Source: Gordius sp. MW1 (lineage: Eukaryota; Nematomorpha; Gordioida; Gordea; Gordiidae). Taken from it: 64,000 nucleotides of DNA. The position numbers and the translations under genes were made by a program. A model generated the notes under the pieces. The model did not search any database. It saw only the letters and a list, made by a program, of their open reading frames with translations, and was not told the origin of the DNA. The stretch covers positions 3,348,001 through 3,412,000 of the forward strand of contig OZ038531.1 of assembly GCA_964036665.1 (NCBI GenBank). Reading direction: 5' to 3'. This document shows positions 10,401-21,327 of this stretch, piece after piece. Position 1 is the first letter of the stretch. Every line of letters starts with the position of its first letter.

Positions 10401-13400
10401 GGCATAACAGTGACTCACGGATTTGCGTATTTTCAACGGAAGTAAATCAGTTTCAGTTCGCTTTTGCTCCTTGCAAAGTTCGCACGTGTTGAAACTATAG
10501 AGAATTTTGAGTTTACAAAGATCCCACAATGGCGACCCGTCGCGCTTTCACAAAAAACAATAGCTATAAAAGATTAGAAGAAGCCCTTGAATCGATAATG
10601 TCCGATGATAACGAAGATATCGAATACGATATAGTAAAAGTGCCACCAAACCCTGATGTTCTGAGTGACGAAGAAGAAGGGAATGATGATGATTTGATAT
10701 CCTCGACTTTTCCAAAAGATGTTCCTGGGACAATTGAAGTAAATCCACGTCATCCCGATCATGATGTTTCTGACTGGGACTACAGCGATGAAGAACTACT
10801 TTCTAATCACATAAGACTATCAAAACGAGCTATAAGTCAAGACACACCTGGGTGGAGAAAAACTTCACCTACATACAGCATAACCCATACTGTTACCGAA
10901 GCCATCTAAAGCAGACAAAAAAATATTGTAGAATCAATGATTGATCACAATCCTACAAAGTTGTTTGAAAAATTCTTTGATAAAGATGTTATGGACTTGA
11001 TAGCAGAAAATAGTGTTTTGTACGCAGGACAAAATAATCACCATAATTTTGAATTGAATCGTGAAGACTTGAAAAGTTTTTGGGAATATTGAACGTGCTT
11101 ACTGGAGTTTGGATGAAGATCTTGGAGTTCCATTGGTCGCAAATTGCATGTGGCGTAATAGGTTTTGGGACATAAAAAGAAACCTGCACTTCGTCGACAA
11201 TTCTCTAGCTGCAGATTCGACTGATAAAATGTTCAAAGTGAAACCGTTATATAATCTCATTCAGAGAAATTCGTGCCAGTGGGGAGTTTTTCATAAAAAT
11301 TTGTCTGTGGATGAGTCCATGATTAAATATTTTGGCCGTCACAGCGAAACAATTTATAATGGGAAAACCCGTGCGATTCGACTATAAGAATTGGGCTGCA
11401 ACAAGCTCTGATGGCTACTGCTACACATTCGATGTTATTGCGGCAAGTCATTACTGATATTCCTGTTGATCCTCTCGGCGCAGAGGCGTAAAATCTCTGC
11501 TGGCAAAGATGCCGATTGTCCCAAGTGAGCATATTTCGATAACTTTTTCACTAACTATCAATTATTGCATGATTTGAGACTTTTGTGCTACAGGGCCACA
11601 GGCACAATGCGGGAAAATAGAACGAGAAATGTCCACTCATCGCACTGTAAAAATGATGAAAAAGCGATCCAGAGCAGAATATGATTATCGATTTGATTTG
11701 AAAAATGAAATATCAATTGTACGCTGGAAAGACAACAATGTAGTCACTATAGGAACCAACTATGACACTATAGAGCCTCTGGGAAAAGTAAAAAGATGGT
11801 GCAAGCTTCAAAAGCAAATGGTGGAATTTGATGTCCCAAGACTAATAATAAACTACAACAAAAGGAATTGGTGGCGTCGATCAAATGGACCAGTCTATTA
11901 GTATTTACAGAGTGCCTATAAAAGAAAAATGGTGGTGGGTAATATTTACCTACATCCTAGATATGGCCATATCTAACGCTTGGAGACTGCATGTTTTACT
12001 CAGCAAGACTGGACAGGTGACATACATGGATCAATTATTATTCAGACGTACGATTGCTCGAGGATACATACAACGAAAAAAAACTAAAAGTCGTCCACCG
12101 TCATCAACAATACTTGGACTGGAGCGGAAAAATAACGGTCACAACCCCGAGCGCATCGAAAAACCATTGCGTTGCGTCATTTGCCACAATCGAGGTCGCT
12201 GGCGATGCGTGCTTCGCGAGAAAACGTTTTGTGTAGAGCGAACTTGCTTTGGGCAATATCACTCCTAATCCGCCCATTGTACACAGCCGTCTACACCCCC
12301 TTATTTTTATCGTTTCTTGTTTTTAATTTTTTTTTCCTAATATTTTTCTGTGCTCAATATCTCACAATAAATACCATTAAAAAATAATTTTCACATGTAG
12401 TTTTCTTTTGGGCGTTAAAGAATTAAAAGTGTTCCAAATTTTGGCTTCCATTTTGAAAAGTAAATTGAATGGTTAGGTTTATGCTTATAATGGTTTCGGC
12501 TATGCCTATATATTTATTTTGATATAAAATATAAATCATTTTGAGTTTTATCAACATGAGCTTTTAAAAATTAAAATATTGGTATAAAAATTAATATTCA
12601 TTTATAAATAAAATTCACTTTTATAGCGCCATCTACACTTGACCTATTTTCAAACATGAATTTTGGCCAATTTATATGGTTTGATGAATTTTTAAAATCG
12701 CTCTAATGTTTAAAATGGATTGTCTCATGTTGTAAGATCAATGATTATTGACCAATACACTCCATGGCTATACAAACTCTACGTCACTTTTCAAAATGGC
12801 GGTCGTTTTTTGCAACATTTTTGATGCCTGAATATATAAGAGATGAGCAGTCTATTAGTCTATGATAGCGCCATTGCTTTCAAAAATAGTTAAAACGGTC
12901 TCGAACGTGATTTTGGCCCTCTAAACGTCCATAACTTAAAAAGTATTGGCCCAAAATGGCTAAAACTTTCAAAATTACTTTGTAATTTAAGGTCTGCACC
13001 CTCATCAAAAATTATCCATATCTGAGATGGTCGGTCGAAAACCTTTTGATTTGTCATGGAATGGCCCAATCGTATTTTATGGTCTTTTTGTTTTAAAGTG
13101 TTAAAGTTTTGCTCGACATGGTTTCTTGTTTTTGATGTGAGTGAATATCGGAGTTAAATAAGAAAGGGGTTTGTTTGTTAAAACATTCGAGAAAAGCTGT
13201 TTGGAATTGTCAATCGATCTTAAAAATCTTATATATTTGACAAAATATTATTAAATTTTTGAAAGTTTTTACTCTGCCCCTTACCTCCTGTTATCAACCA
13301 CCCTGTTTAAAAATGAAGTTCTACTAAAGGCTTTTTTTATAGTTGCAATAGTTTCCTTACATTGCAAAGTTTTAAAAACTTTTTTAGCGTTTACTTGAAG

Positions 13401-16400
13401 GTTATTATAGCATAATTACGGACTTGTGTTCCTTTACTTTTGTGCTTTAAATAAACCAACTTCCATTTTATTTAATACCCTTTACTGTTGTATCATATTT
13501 GTTATAAAAATGACATATCACTATTAAATCTTTTTCACCTAAATATTGGGAACTTTTATATGTTTTTTCAATGTAATTTTAGCTCTATCACCAATACCTC
13601 ACGCACTATTGCTTCGGCCCGGCCGCAAGTCGAACTGGCAAGGCGCGCTTAGATGCGGGTAAACAAATGGATTTTCTCATCTCCAACCTCGCTTACGAAA
13701 CCGAGTGCGGTCGCGTAAGCCTGTTAGAATTCGTGGCCACTGTTTTGCAAAGCATACCCCTCGCCTCGTTGAGGTCGGGCAAAATTTCTGGGGACCTCCT
13801 GTTTTTGGCTCTCACTTCAAGGCTGGCCAACGAAAGCAGTTCTCGCTGCAAAAATATGGTTTGGTTGACGCTCAAGATTTTGATTAAGCGCACGTTGCCC
13901 GATCACGTGACCGACTTAGGGCCGGCCGCTCGTTACTTGGATATGGGCATTCATTGGCTCGCCGACGAGCCCGACCGCAGGGTACAATACAATAATACGC
14001 TATTGATCGAGATATGGGGGCTCGCTTTGGGGTCTGTGAGACCCCACGTTGAGTGGGTTGTTTTAGGATTTGTACTTTTTGCTGGGCTAGCTAGGTGTAC
14101 AATACAATGTACAGCAGATTTTTATTTATTATAACTGTAAAAGGCTTCAGAGTTTACAAGTTATCAATTAGTGCTGTAAAGACGGCTGGTTTTGTTTGGT
14201 CGACCTTTGGTTTTAGTCGACTAAACTTAAACGAACCAAAGATCTTTGGTCTGTTTTTCTTAGTCGCATGACTAGACCAAATGTTGGTCTGTTTATGTTA
14301 TGTCGACTAAAGGTCGAAACAAAACCCAGCCGTTTTTGTAACACTATTATTAATAGACAGGCCTTTGGAGGTTATTTTACACATTGATTACGATCATATT
14401 TCAAAAATGGAAACTTCTGTAAAATACACGTGTTTTAGGCGTGCCATAGGCATAGGCAGGATTGGAATTAGAGAGAAAAATTATGATTTAGAAAGGGGCA
14501 AAATGACAATTTTCAATAATTTTGGCTATATATAAATACTAAATTTTTAAGAATTTTTTGATTTAGAGGGGGGCACCCACGCCTCCATGGCTACGTCCAT
14601 TCGTAGCGCTAAGGTAGTTAGTCTAGATAGGTGCTGAAAATATTTTTACATCTTACTTTAAAAAGTCTCTAGAGGTCGACATGAATGTTTTAACAATTAC
14701 CAAGGTAATTTTGTCATTTGGTTACTTATTATTAGATATCTTCCGTTTTAAAGTGGTTACTTTTTTAAAAATGAATCTCAGGTCGCTTTCCAGATGCTGG
14801 GAGCCCAAGTGGTAGGTCTGTTCGTGGAAATGCTCAACGAAGGCGAAATCAATATCCCCACCCAAACCAGCACTCAAATGGGCCAGGCCTTGGGCTCGAC
14901 CCTAAAACAAGCCTTAACTCGTTCGGCTCAACTTTATCACGATGACCTCGAAATAACGACAATCGAAGAAGATACCGCTAAACCCTACGATAGACTGAGT
15001 TATTGCGTCCTATCTACCGTTAGAAAAATACTTTCCGGCTCGACCCTACCCATTCAACTCGACCCGCTCTTAAGACGTATACTATTCGCGGGTTCGCGTT
15101 CTAAATTGAATCGGCACTTGTATACGCATCCACATCACTGGGTCAGGTCTGAGGTTAATTTGATTTTCAATACCCTCCTGCACCCGCCTAAGAGTGCTAG
15201 CATCGACCCTTTAGCTTTACTACAACATGTTATCGAGGATTATGGAGCAGAGGACGGGATTTCTAAGCTCGTTAAAGACGACCTTAATAGCGTTGAGTTC
15301 TTGAGAGATTTTCTACTGGATCCGGCTGATCCCATGCGGATTTACACTTTGGCAGACACTTTTTTCCTCCATTTACGATCGCCTTACGTAACGCCCGAGT
15401 TTTTGCAGAGCGTAGGTTCCTTTCTATCTTACTTGCGTTTTTTGACCACTTTTTTATGGTGGAAAAGGGCAAATTATCATAAGGATAACGATTATGCTAA
15501 TAGCAACTGCAGCTCTAACAGGATATTTTGCCGTTCGGATTAGTGTTGTAAAAACGGCTTGGTTTTGCTTGGTCGACCTTTGGTTTTAGTCGACTAAACA
15601 TAAATAGACCATAGGTTTAACCAAAAACCTTGGTCTCGTTATGCGACTAAGACTGACCAAAGAATCTTTAGTTTTACCAAACAAAACCCAGCTTTTTTTA
15701 CAACACTAGTTCAGATACATGAATTTTTAATCGGAAGCTTGAACCGTCTATACGTTTAAGAATTATGGACTTAAATCCCTTCTTATGTGCGTTCTTTGTT
15801 AGGCCTAGTAGTATATATAGTCGGGCCGGTAAAATTATTTAAAGCCATTTTACACTATGCGTGACAATTAACAGCTGTACTTATTATACATGAATTAATT
15901 ATATTTTTTTTTCAAAATGAATGATGAAAAATGCTTTTTTTATAGGTGGCCATCAACTTAGCTTTCATAAGCAAAGTACTGTTCAGCCTAAATTTCGCTC
16001 CCGATTCATCTTTTAAGCAACAATTTTTCCCCTCTTCGCTCGAAGGATTGGGTGGAAATTTGAAAGTGGAAAGACCGCCCTTCCTATGGTTCCTCTACAA
16101 AGTTAATAAAGAATTCGTTTTAGAAGCCAAGAGGACTCCCAAAACATTCATCAAAGTATTTTCTATATTGTTTATCATGTTGGACATTTTTAAAATTCAA
16201 CTAAAAGTTGTTATTTTGTCATCGTTTAACTGCCTTTTAATCAAATATTTTTTAAAAAAAAAAATTGGGAAAAAGTAAGCTTTTTAACGTTTATTTACGA
16301 TTTTTATGAACATATTTGCCTAGGTATTGATAATTTATAGTAATTATATCTTATTTTTGCCATATAGAGACTGGTTTTGCTTCGTATGTTGGGCGATGTG

Positions 16401-17089
16401 GTCTTAGCTAATACACCTACCATCGTAGCTCATGGTTTTGGGGCGGAGGAGGATATGAAAATTGAGAATATTAGTTGCGACATTATATGCTCGCTGTTAA
16501 AACTTTTGAAATGGTCGGAACCACCTGCAATCTCAGCTAGCTTATCGAGCACTAATTCTCAAGCGACGGATTTATTAGAGTGCGCTTCTGAACTTAGGAG
16601 CTCTTTGAAAAATGCTCTCAGTCCAGAAATTTATTCCGCGCTTCTTACCAAAGTTGATACAGATACATTCAAGCATAAACTGAAGCGTAAAGTGGAAAGA
16701 GCCAGTCTCGTAAGTTTAATATGCCACCAGTGTTATAATGTAGTTTTGATCCTTATTGTAAGGGAACCTGCTTTAAGATGCGTAAAAAATGTCTAAATGT
16801 TTTTGGGGAAAGAAACTTATAGAATATCATTGCGATATGAGTGTATATAAACATTTTTTAGTTTTTGCAGCTTGAATATTGGAAGTCTTTATAAATTATA
16901 TTGTATGGATTGCAAACATAATTTTTTTAAAATACGATTATATTTTTTTTTAATTTTCAGGCTGTTACTGATCCATTTGCCGCGGCTAAACGAAAAGTGA
17001 AGAAAAATTTGAGGAAAGTGGCACATAAAAGGGGCATCATAGCCCGACTTAAGCCGTACAAGAAGCTCAAAAAATCGAATGTCGATTGA
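4186..17089 (+). CDS. UTP20: UTP20 (small-subunit processome component 20), C-terminal half, nine exons
   Basis: Spliced gene whose product is the giant HEAT-repeat scaffold protein of the nucleolar SSU processome, needed for 18S rRNA processing. Exons: 4186-4487, 5227-5610, 7149-8387, 9661-9921, 13583-13981, 14782-15411, 15946-16155, 16368-16709, 16961-17089. Phases are 2 after the first two exons and 0 afterwards, and every boundary is GT..AG. From memory of the human protein, blocks line up in order: KVHRR, LVRVPIA-like LLRVPLALPIVKL, TRGYQVH, the AFALLKAILARKL block, LGAQVVGLFVE, and a Lys-rich C-terminus. About 1,300 residues are present of roughly 2,800 in human, so the 5' half lies left of the window. 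Introns are AT-rich and TE-filled while exons are GC-rich. Oddities are a frame break near 8258 and a duplicated 5' block. Family identity is firm; exon edges are inferred by eye. Confidence 0.93.
5227..5610 (+). CDS. UTP20: UTP20 exon (LLDAFPFD to LPIVKL block)
   Basis: The acceptor is AATTAG ending at 5226 and the donor is GTAAGT at 5611. With this acceptor the join reads YLK-TIMALLDAFPFD, which aligns with the VIVLEAFHFD stretch of UTP20 and keeps phase 2 to phase 2. In the other copy Met is Val. The exon carries LLRVPLALPIVKL near its end, a conserved block. Confidence 0.85.
7149..8387 (+). CDS. UTP20: UTP20 long exon with TRGYQVH block and a frame break
   Basis: Starts after TTAG at 7148 (phase 2 to the previous exon) and ends at the GTAAG donor 8388. 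Contains NHLKSRAQSLRDITR, LTRGYQVHALLQTLHSLL and DCFLLAPMNVRN, all matching UTP20 in order. The frame open from 7150 reaches a TAG at 8263, but homology continues in another frame from about 8259 (EIDTAIAASIESL to FDLVVTCLR). So a one-base net shift lies around 8220-8260, next to a 24-base direct repeat of TTTGGGCCGGCT. Alternatively a 47-base GT..AG intron (8219-8265) restores the frame, at the cost of losing conserved CLGRLI. An assembly indel is also possible. Confidence 0.85.
8409..8555 (+). mobile_element. G-run MITE, complete copy after exon 3 donor
   Basis: Inverted ends GGGCGTAGCTAG and CTGGCTACGCCC, with GGGGCGGCTGCCCC and TTTTGCCCCTCCC inside. TGCACGT lies on each side and may be a 7-base target duplication. 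It starts about 20 bases past the donor at 8388. Confidence 0.82.
8915..9525 (+). repeat. Diverged tandem pair of about 300 bases in UTP20 intron
   Basis: 8921-9235 and 9265-9525 share, in order, AATCGTTCCTTTT-like starts, TTTATCCAGTACA, AATATAGATTTAAT-like, CAAAAAAAATTATAATTG and TTGCTATAATTTGCCTT. AT-rich, no ORF worth keeping. A following repeat (9540-9655) bearing GAAGAAGATAATAATAA and GCGCCATCTATAGGC recurs inverted at 31640-31830. Confidence 0.7.
9661..9921 (+). CDS. UTP20: UTP20 exon (FALLKAILARKL block)
   Basis: Acceptor TTTTAACAG at 9660, donor GTAAAT at 9922, both phase 0. Translation begins IMATLIKKLKPS and contains SFALLKAILARKL and SRVSRTM, aligned with the FGLLKAILSRKL block of UTP20. 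A dispersed repeat bearing GCGCCATCTAT ends within about 25 bases of the acceptor. Confidence 0.9.
9944..12864. mobile_element. P-like TIR element with nested piggyBac, inside UTP20 intron
   Basis: Perfect 15-base TIRs CATAGACTAATAGAC (9944-9958) and its complement (12850-12864), flanked on both sides by the 8-base duplication ATAGCGCC (9936-9943 and 12865-12872). The TIR closely resembles CATAGACTACATAGAC of the THAP/P-element copy at 59875, and both have CAAAATGG near one end. Most of the interior is a decayed piggyBac. The outer element looks like a non-autonomous P-like transposon that later received the piggyBac, or carried it in. Confidence 0.88.
10529..12268 (+). pseudogene. Decayed piggyBac transposase
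   Basis: Four or more reading frames in sequence on one strand. An acidic N-terminal part starts at ATG 10529 (MATRRAF, many Asp/Glu); then the DDE_Tnp_1_7 core with LGVPLVANCMWRNRFWDI, LHFVDNS and LSVDESMIKYFGRHS; then NYNKRNWW and a C-terminal Cys-rich zinc knuckle CVICHNRGRWRC..CVERTCFGQYH. Order and motifs are those of PGBD-type transposases. Stops at 10907, 11090, 11385 and 11899 and frame changes show that it is dead. TTAA occurs at 9974 and 12414, but convincing piggyBac TIRs were not found; subterminal GTGTACAATGGGC copies are inverted at 10332 and 12270. Confidence 0.85.
13583..13981 (+). CDS. UTP20: UTP20 exon (QMDFLISNLAYETECGR block)
   Basis: Acceptor TTTTAG at 13582, donor GTACAA at 13982; 133 codons in phase 0. 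It encodes LYHQYLTHY, then the LAYETECGRVSLLEF segment equal to LNYEHETGRESTLEM in UTP20, and ends at EPDRR. The open frame that continues to 14133 is intron read-through without similarity. Confidence 0.88.
14169..14346 (+). mobile_element. hAT-type palindromic MITE, UTP20 intron
   Basis: Ends TAGTGCTGTAAAG and TTTTTGTAACACTA. The 8-base flanks TTATCAAT and TTATTAAT agree at 7 of 8, as expected for a hAT target duplication. Confidence 0.85.
14450..14600 (-). mobile_element. G-run MITE, reverse orientation
   Basis: Reads as the complement of the family: GGATTGGAATTAGAGAG, GATTTAGAAAGGGGC, then GGGGGGCACCC and TGGCTACGTCC. In the intron between UTP20 exons ending 13981 and starting 14782. Confidence 0.7.
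14782..15411 (+). CDS. UTP20: UTP20 exon (LGAQVVGLFVE block)
   Basis: Acceptor CTCAG at 14781, donor GTAGGT at 15412; 210 codons in phase 0. It reads VAFQMLGAQVVGLFVEML, then DRLSYCVLSTVRKIL and HPHHWVRSEVNLIF, matching the HPHNWVWLTAAQIF helix of UTP20. A hAT-type MITE sits 130 bases past the donor. Confidence 0.9.
15541..15708 (+). mobile_element. hAT-type palindromic MITE, UTP20 intron
   Basis: TIRs TAGTGTTGTAAAAACGGCT and TTTTTTTACAACACTA. Flanks GTTCGGAT and GTTCAGAT form an 8-base target duplication with one mismatch. Near-palindromic inside, no ORF. Confidence 0.87.
15946..16155 (+). CDS. UTP20: UTP20 exon (LAFISKVLF to RTPKTFIK)
   Basis: Acceptor TTTTATAG at 15945, donor GTATTT at 16156; 70 codons in phase 0. 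The segment ERPPFLWFLYKVNKE aligns with the GRPATLLWLIQKLSRI stretch, and the exon joins the next as TFIK-RLVLLRMLGDVVL, equal to NPLKRTCIFKFLGAVAM in human. Confidence 0.88.
16368..16709 (+). CDS. UTP20: UTP20 exon (MLGDVVL to VERASL)
   Basis: Acceptor ATATAG at 16367, donor GTAAGT at 16710; 114 codons in phase 0. It holds the last helical repeats: MLGDVVLAN, IICSLLKLLKW, and a Lys/Arg-rich end (KHKLKRKVERASL) matching the start of the basic tail of UTP20. Confidence 0.88.
16961..17089 (+). CDS. UTP20: UTP20 last exon, basic C-terminal tail and stop
   Basis: Acceptor AATTTTCAG at 16960 with a long T tract. It encodes AVTDPFAAAKRKVKKN and a run of Lys/Arg ending SNVD before TGA (17087-17089). 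The DPxxAAKxKxKK pattern equals the C-terminal tail of UTP20, a nucleolar-localising basic segment. Confidence 0.9.
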   Translation, partial: AVTDPFAAAKRKVKKNLRKVAHKRGIIARLKPYKKLKKSNVD

Positions 17090-17109
17090 AAAAATTTTAC
17101 GTTTCGTTC

Positions 17110-17115
17110 AATAAA
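17110..17115 (+). terminator. UTP20 polyadenylation signal
   Basis: AATAAA 21 bases after the UTP20 stop. It supports this as the gene's 3' end with a very short 3' UTR. Confidence 0.7.
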
Positions 17116-17689
17116 AACATTTACAGAAGATATCTGTATTTTTGTCTACATTTACATCAAGTACCGAAAAATCAAAAAACTTTAAAGGTTTTCCTAACTA
17201 ATCACGCTATATAACGATGCATGATTTATATGATTTTAATCTTAATTTTATTACACGTTGTCAAACACATCCTCGGGTAATAAAAAAAACAATAATACAG
17301 GTCATTCCTTGCAAGGTATCTATTTGGCATCGATTTTTTAGAATGGCTACCTAGAATTGTTGTTTAATATAGTCTTGATCGATTGCCTCTCAATCTAATA
17401 AGCTATATACTGCGCTAACGTTATTTCTCACCTTATCTACTATCATCATTAAATATTAATTAGTTCATGGGTTGACCTCACATTAGGTCTATAATGTGAT
17501 GAACCTTTAGGTTAATGGGAAAAAATTTTTACATTATTGATATGGAGTGAGACAGAAACTGTTTTCTGGTTAGATATGATAGATTTGAAAGCGTTTGAAA
17601 AGGGTTGTTTTGTGTTAGCTTGTTTTGTTATAAATATCATGTATCTATTTAAACGGGAATGAATTAAAACACAATGTCTGAAATGGTTT

Positions 17690-18470
17690 CATGAGTGTCT
17701 TTAAAGTTTATCCTAGATATGAACTAGTTCAAGATTATAGTTCAGTTTGAAAAAAAAAATTAGTTCAAGTTTATATTTGTCAAAAGTAACTAGTTCAAGT
17801 TCATTTTGGAAAAACCGAACTAGTTCAGTTTTTAGTTCAAATTTTATAAAATGAACTAGTTCAAGTTTAATTTATAGTCCAGTTCATATTTCATTTTTGC
17901 TATGAACTAGAAAAAAAATTAATTCTTGTTAAGTTTGTCAAAAGTAACTAGTGTAAGTTCAAGTTTATTTTGTCCAAACCGAACTAGTTCAGTTAATAGT
18001 TCGGTTCATTTTTCCTCCTAGATATAAACTAGTTCAAGATTATAGTTGAGTTTGAAAAAAAATTAGTTCAAGTAAATATTTTGTCAAAAATAACTAGTTC
18101 AAGTTCATTTTGGAAATACCGAACAGATTTTAGTTCAAATTTTACTAAATAAACTAGTTCAAGTTTATTAGTTTGAAAAAAAATTAGTTAAGGTTCATTT
18201 TGGAAAAACCGAACTAGTTCAGTTTTTAGTTCTAATTTTACAAAATGAACTAGTTCAGTTCATAGTTCGGTTCATTTTTCCTCCTAGATATAAACTAGTT
18301 CAAGTTCATAGTTCAGTTTGAAAAAAAATTAGTTCAAGTTAATGTTTTGTCAAAAGTAACTAGTTCAAGTTCATTTTGGAAAAACCGAACTAATTCCGTT
18401 CTTAGTTCAAATTTTACAAAATGAACTAGTTCAAGTTCAGTTTATAATTCAGTTTATTTTTTTAATATTA
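17690..18470. repeat. GAACTAGTTC-rich array, hAT-end derived
   Basis: Dozens of GAACTAGTTC palindromes and AGTTCAAGTTCA words in loosely tandem order. The left edge TTAAAGTTTATCCTAGATATG matches the complement of the right end of the hAT element ending at 35123, so this is an expanded subterminal region. Another terminus (TAGAGCTGTTAAA) lies at 18769. Confidence 0.8.
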
Positions 18471-21300
18471 TAGAATTTTAATCCGATTGGAGGGGCTTAA
18501 ACTTTTTGCCTCATACAAAATCAGTTTTTTTAAATCTAAGTCCAATCCTCAATTTTAAAATCTATGAATCAAATTTTCATTGATGATTGAGTCTAATTAT
18601 TTAAACTTATTAATGTTTATTTTAAATTAGAAATAGTCCGGTATAAAACTAATTCAATAAACAATTTTCATATAACAAGCTTTTTTATTTAAAACGAAAT
18701 CAGCTATATAATTTTAAAAAACAAATCTATGTGTAAAACTTTTATTTTAGATTTCAAACAATATAATTAGAGCTGTTAAAAAGTTCATAGTTCATATGTT
18801 TTAAGTGGATTGCAAATATATATACGTATGTGTTATTATTAAAGGGTGTTAATTAAATGCTAATTAAAAAATTATTAAATGGTAAGTAATTTGTGCTAAG
18901 TTTTTTTTTATTGAAAATGCTTATTTTATTTCAATATTAACTATGTATTTTAAAAATAATGTTAGTTTTTTTATGTTAATTTTTTTAAAGTTAAGTTTAA
19001 AAAAATACTAAGTCAATCAAAAATGCAAACAATGTTTTTTCACTCAAAGGGCCGAGTTATTATGCTAAGTTCATTAAAAATACCTAATTTTTTATAAGTT
19101 TTTTTGCTTTTTCCCCTAATAGAGGTTTATTTCCAAATAATTGTGTATGATTGATGCTAAACTATATTAGATTAATGAGGGCATAGAGCCATGGATTTTA
19201 ATTGTATTGGGTTTTACAATTTCCATGTTGATATTCTTTCTTTGTATATAATATATCCAACCCTTCTGGCGAAATTTACAGCTGGCGAAAAGTCATAAAA
19301 GTTGCAAAAAAGTGTGCTTATTTATTATATATATATAGAATATATGATTTATATATACAATATATATTATTTTTGTTATAATTGCAATATATAGTAACCC
19401 TAACCCTATCCTATACAAAATTTAACCTAAGTGTATGTATGTATGTTCCAATGATATATAACTTGTAAAAGATAATTGCAAAACATAATTATTTATATTC
19501 CTGACAGAAAATAATCAAAAATTAGTATTAATTATATGTTGCTTAACTTTAGAATTTAGATTATTATTAGATTATTATTTGCCTAATTATTAGCAAATAA
19601 TTAGAAAATTCGCCACATCGGGATTTCGCCAGATGGGCAGCGAATCCCATTCACAATGCCAATCATCCACAATGCCAATGACTGTAACAAACTAGACACA
19701 AAAACTAAAAACTATAATTTAAATGGCAAAATTGTAATATATTAAAAAATTACTAAATATAAAGCTATTAATAAAAAAATAAATAACATATGCATAGGCT
19801 TTTAATTTGTAGTTATTTGCACATAAACTAATGAATACTTATAGAGATTAAGGTGCACACGACCTTTTATAAGCTTACGTATTTTAAATGATAAGTCATA
19901 TGTTATTATTTTTAAGTAATAGGTCACTATACAGTTAATTTTATTATAATGATTATCATATATCTATGTGTACTTATAATGTTATTAAACAACAGTAGAA
20001 TAATGACTATGTTTTAAATTAATTTTGCATTTTGTATATAAATACATTTACATTTGTATTACAATCATGGCTTGTTATAGACTAATATATATTTACTTTA
20101 TACCAAAATGCATAAGTTAATGATACTTATATATAGTTGGATATTAGCAAATTAATTATAAATTGAAAATTTTACATCTGATTAATGTAGATTTTTGGAT
20201 TTAATTACATTATCTAAATATGTAAACTTTCTTATAATTATACTATATATTATTTGTTGACAAATAGATTAGTATTGAAACATCTCTGGGATAATATTGA
20301 TAAAACATAGATTTTTATGATTTGCATATTATTGCTATCAAATAAATTTTATAGTAATTGTTGCCTTTTCTATTTTCTAATATTGATAAATAAATTGGTA
20401 TTAAATGGACATTAGCCTTATAATTTAAAAAATATAAACAATATGAAAAATAGAGATATACATGGCATTGCTATAAAAAAGGACAATAGTTTAATTTTAA
20501 GAATAAAAATAATATTTTAGGTCTATATGTATATGTTACTAATTTAAACAAAGGTCATAAGGTAATGATATTATAACACATTAACCAATGTCCAAATACT
20601 AAAATTCCTAAGTAAAATAAAACTTGAAATTTTTTTATATGAAACTCTTAATTTTAATTTTCAACATTGATTTTTATCATTGATTTAAGTGAGTGAGATT
20701 AAATAAATTTGCCAGATTTTAATTACAATGATTAAACTTTATTATAATTAATGTTTATTTTATAGAAACAAGTGAACTTTATAATTTTTTCTGTTTATCA
20801 AAGATATAAATGTTGTTAAATATGACAAACATTAAGTGATTTTACAATTTGAGATACGGGGAACACCGTAACAACGTTATACTTTATGATAAAATTGTGT
20901 TAATTTTGGAAATCACGTTTGACTTGGTTTGTTAACGTGAGTTTGCTTCGGGGGGTTAGTGGCTCATCAGCCCAAAACTTGCTGATAATCCATTCACATC
21001 AAGCTGATTTCTCTGGACAAATTCGGTAAAAAAAATCGAATAAAAACATGATGAAATGCTAAATGTTAGGGACTAGTTTTTAGGAATGCGTAAATTAATT
21101 GCATTGTCTTGTATTCGCCTCTCCTGTCCAATTCGCAATTTATGGCTGTGGACTTATGCTTCTTTAAAAAAATTTTTTGCTTTCACAAAAAGATCAGCTA
21201 ATTAATGTGTTGTTTTAAGTTTTTCGGCCTCGCCCGAGGTCAAATTCCATTAAGGCTTATGGGCGCGATTGATTACCGTTATGTATAAATTCCTTTTGGC
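18471..21300. other. AT-rich repeat region, no gene seen
   Basis: Very AT-rich with homopolymers. Holds the small inverted-repeat element at 19261-19637 and short telomere-like CCCTAACCCTA at 19398. No ORF with recognisable content. The last few hundred bases may be the 3' UTR of the LINE on the minus strand. Confidence 0.6.
19261..19637. mobile_element. Inverted-repeat MITE, TCTGGCGAAAT ends
   Basis: CTTCTGGCGAAATTTACAGC at the left and CGGGATTTCGCCAGATGGG at the right are inverted repeats; a second GGCGAA block follows on each side. About 377 bases, AT-rich inside, with CCCTAACCCTA in the middle. Superfamily unknown. Confidence 0.65.
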
Positions 21301-21327
21301 GATTTGTCTACGTATGACCTTTTTTTC

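Noticed and set aside
12450-12830. Extra UTP20 exon in the long intron
   Set aside because: Sequence belongs to the P-like element tail; exon phases already join from 9921 to 13583.
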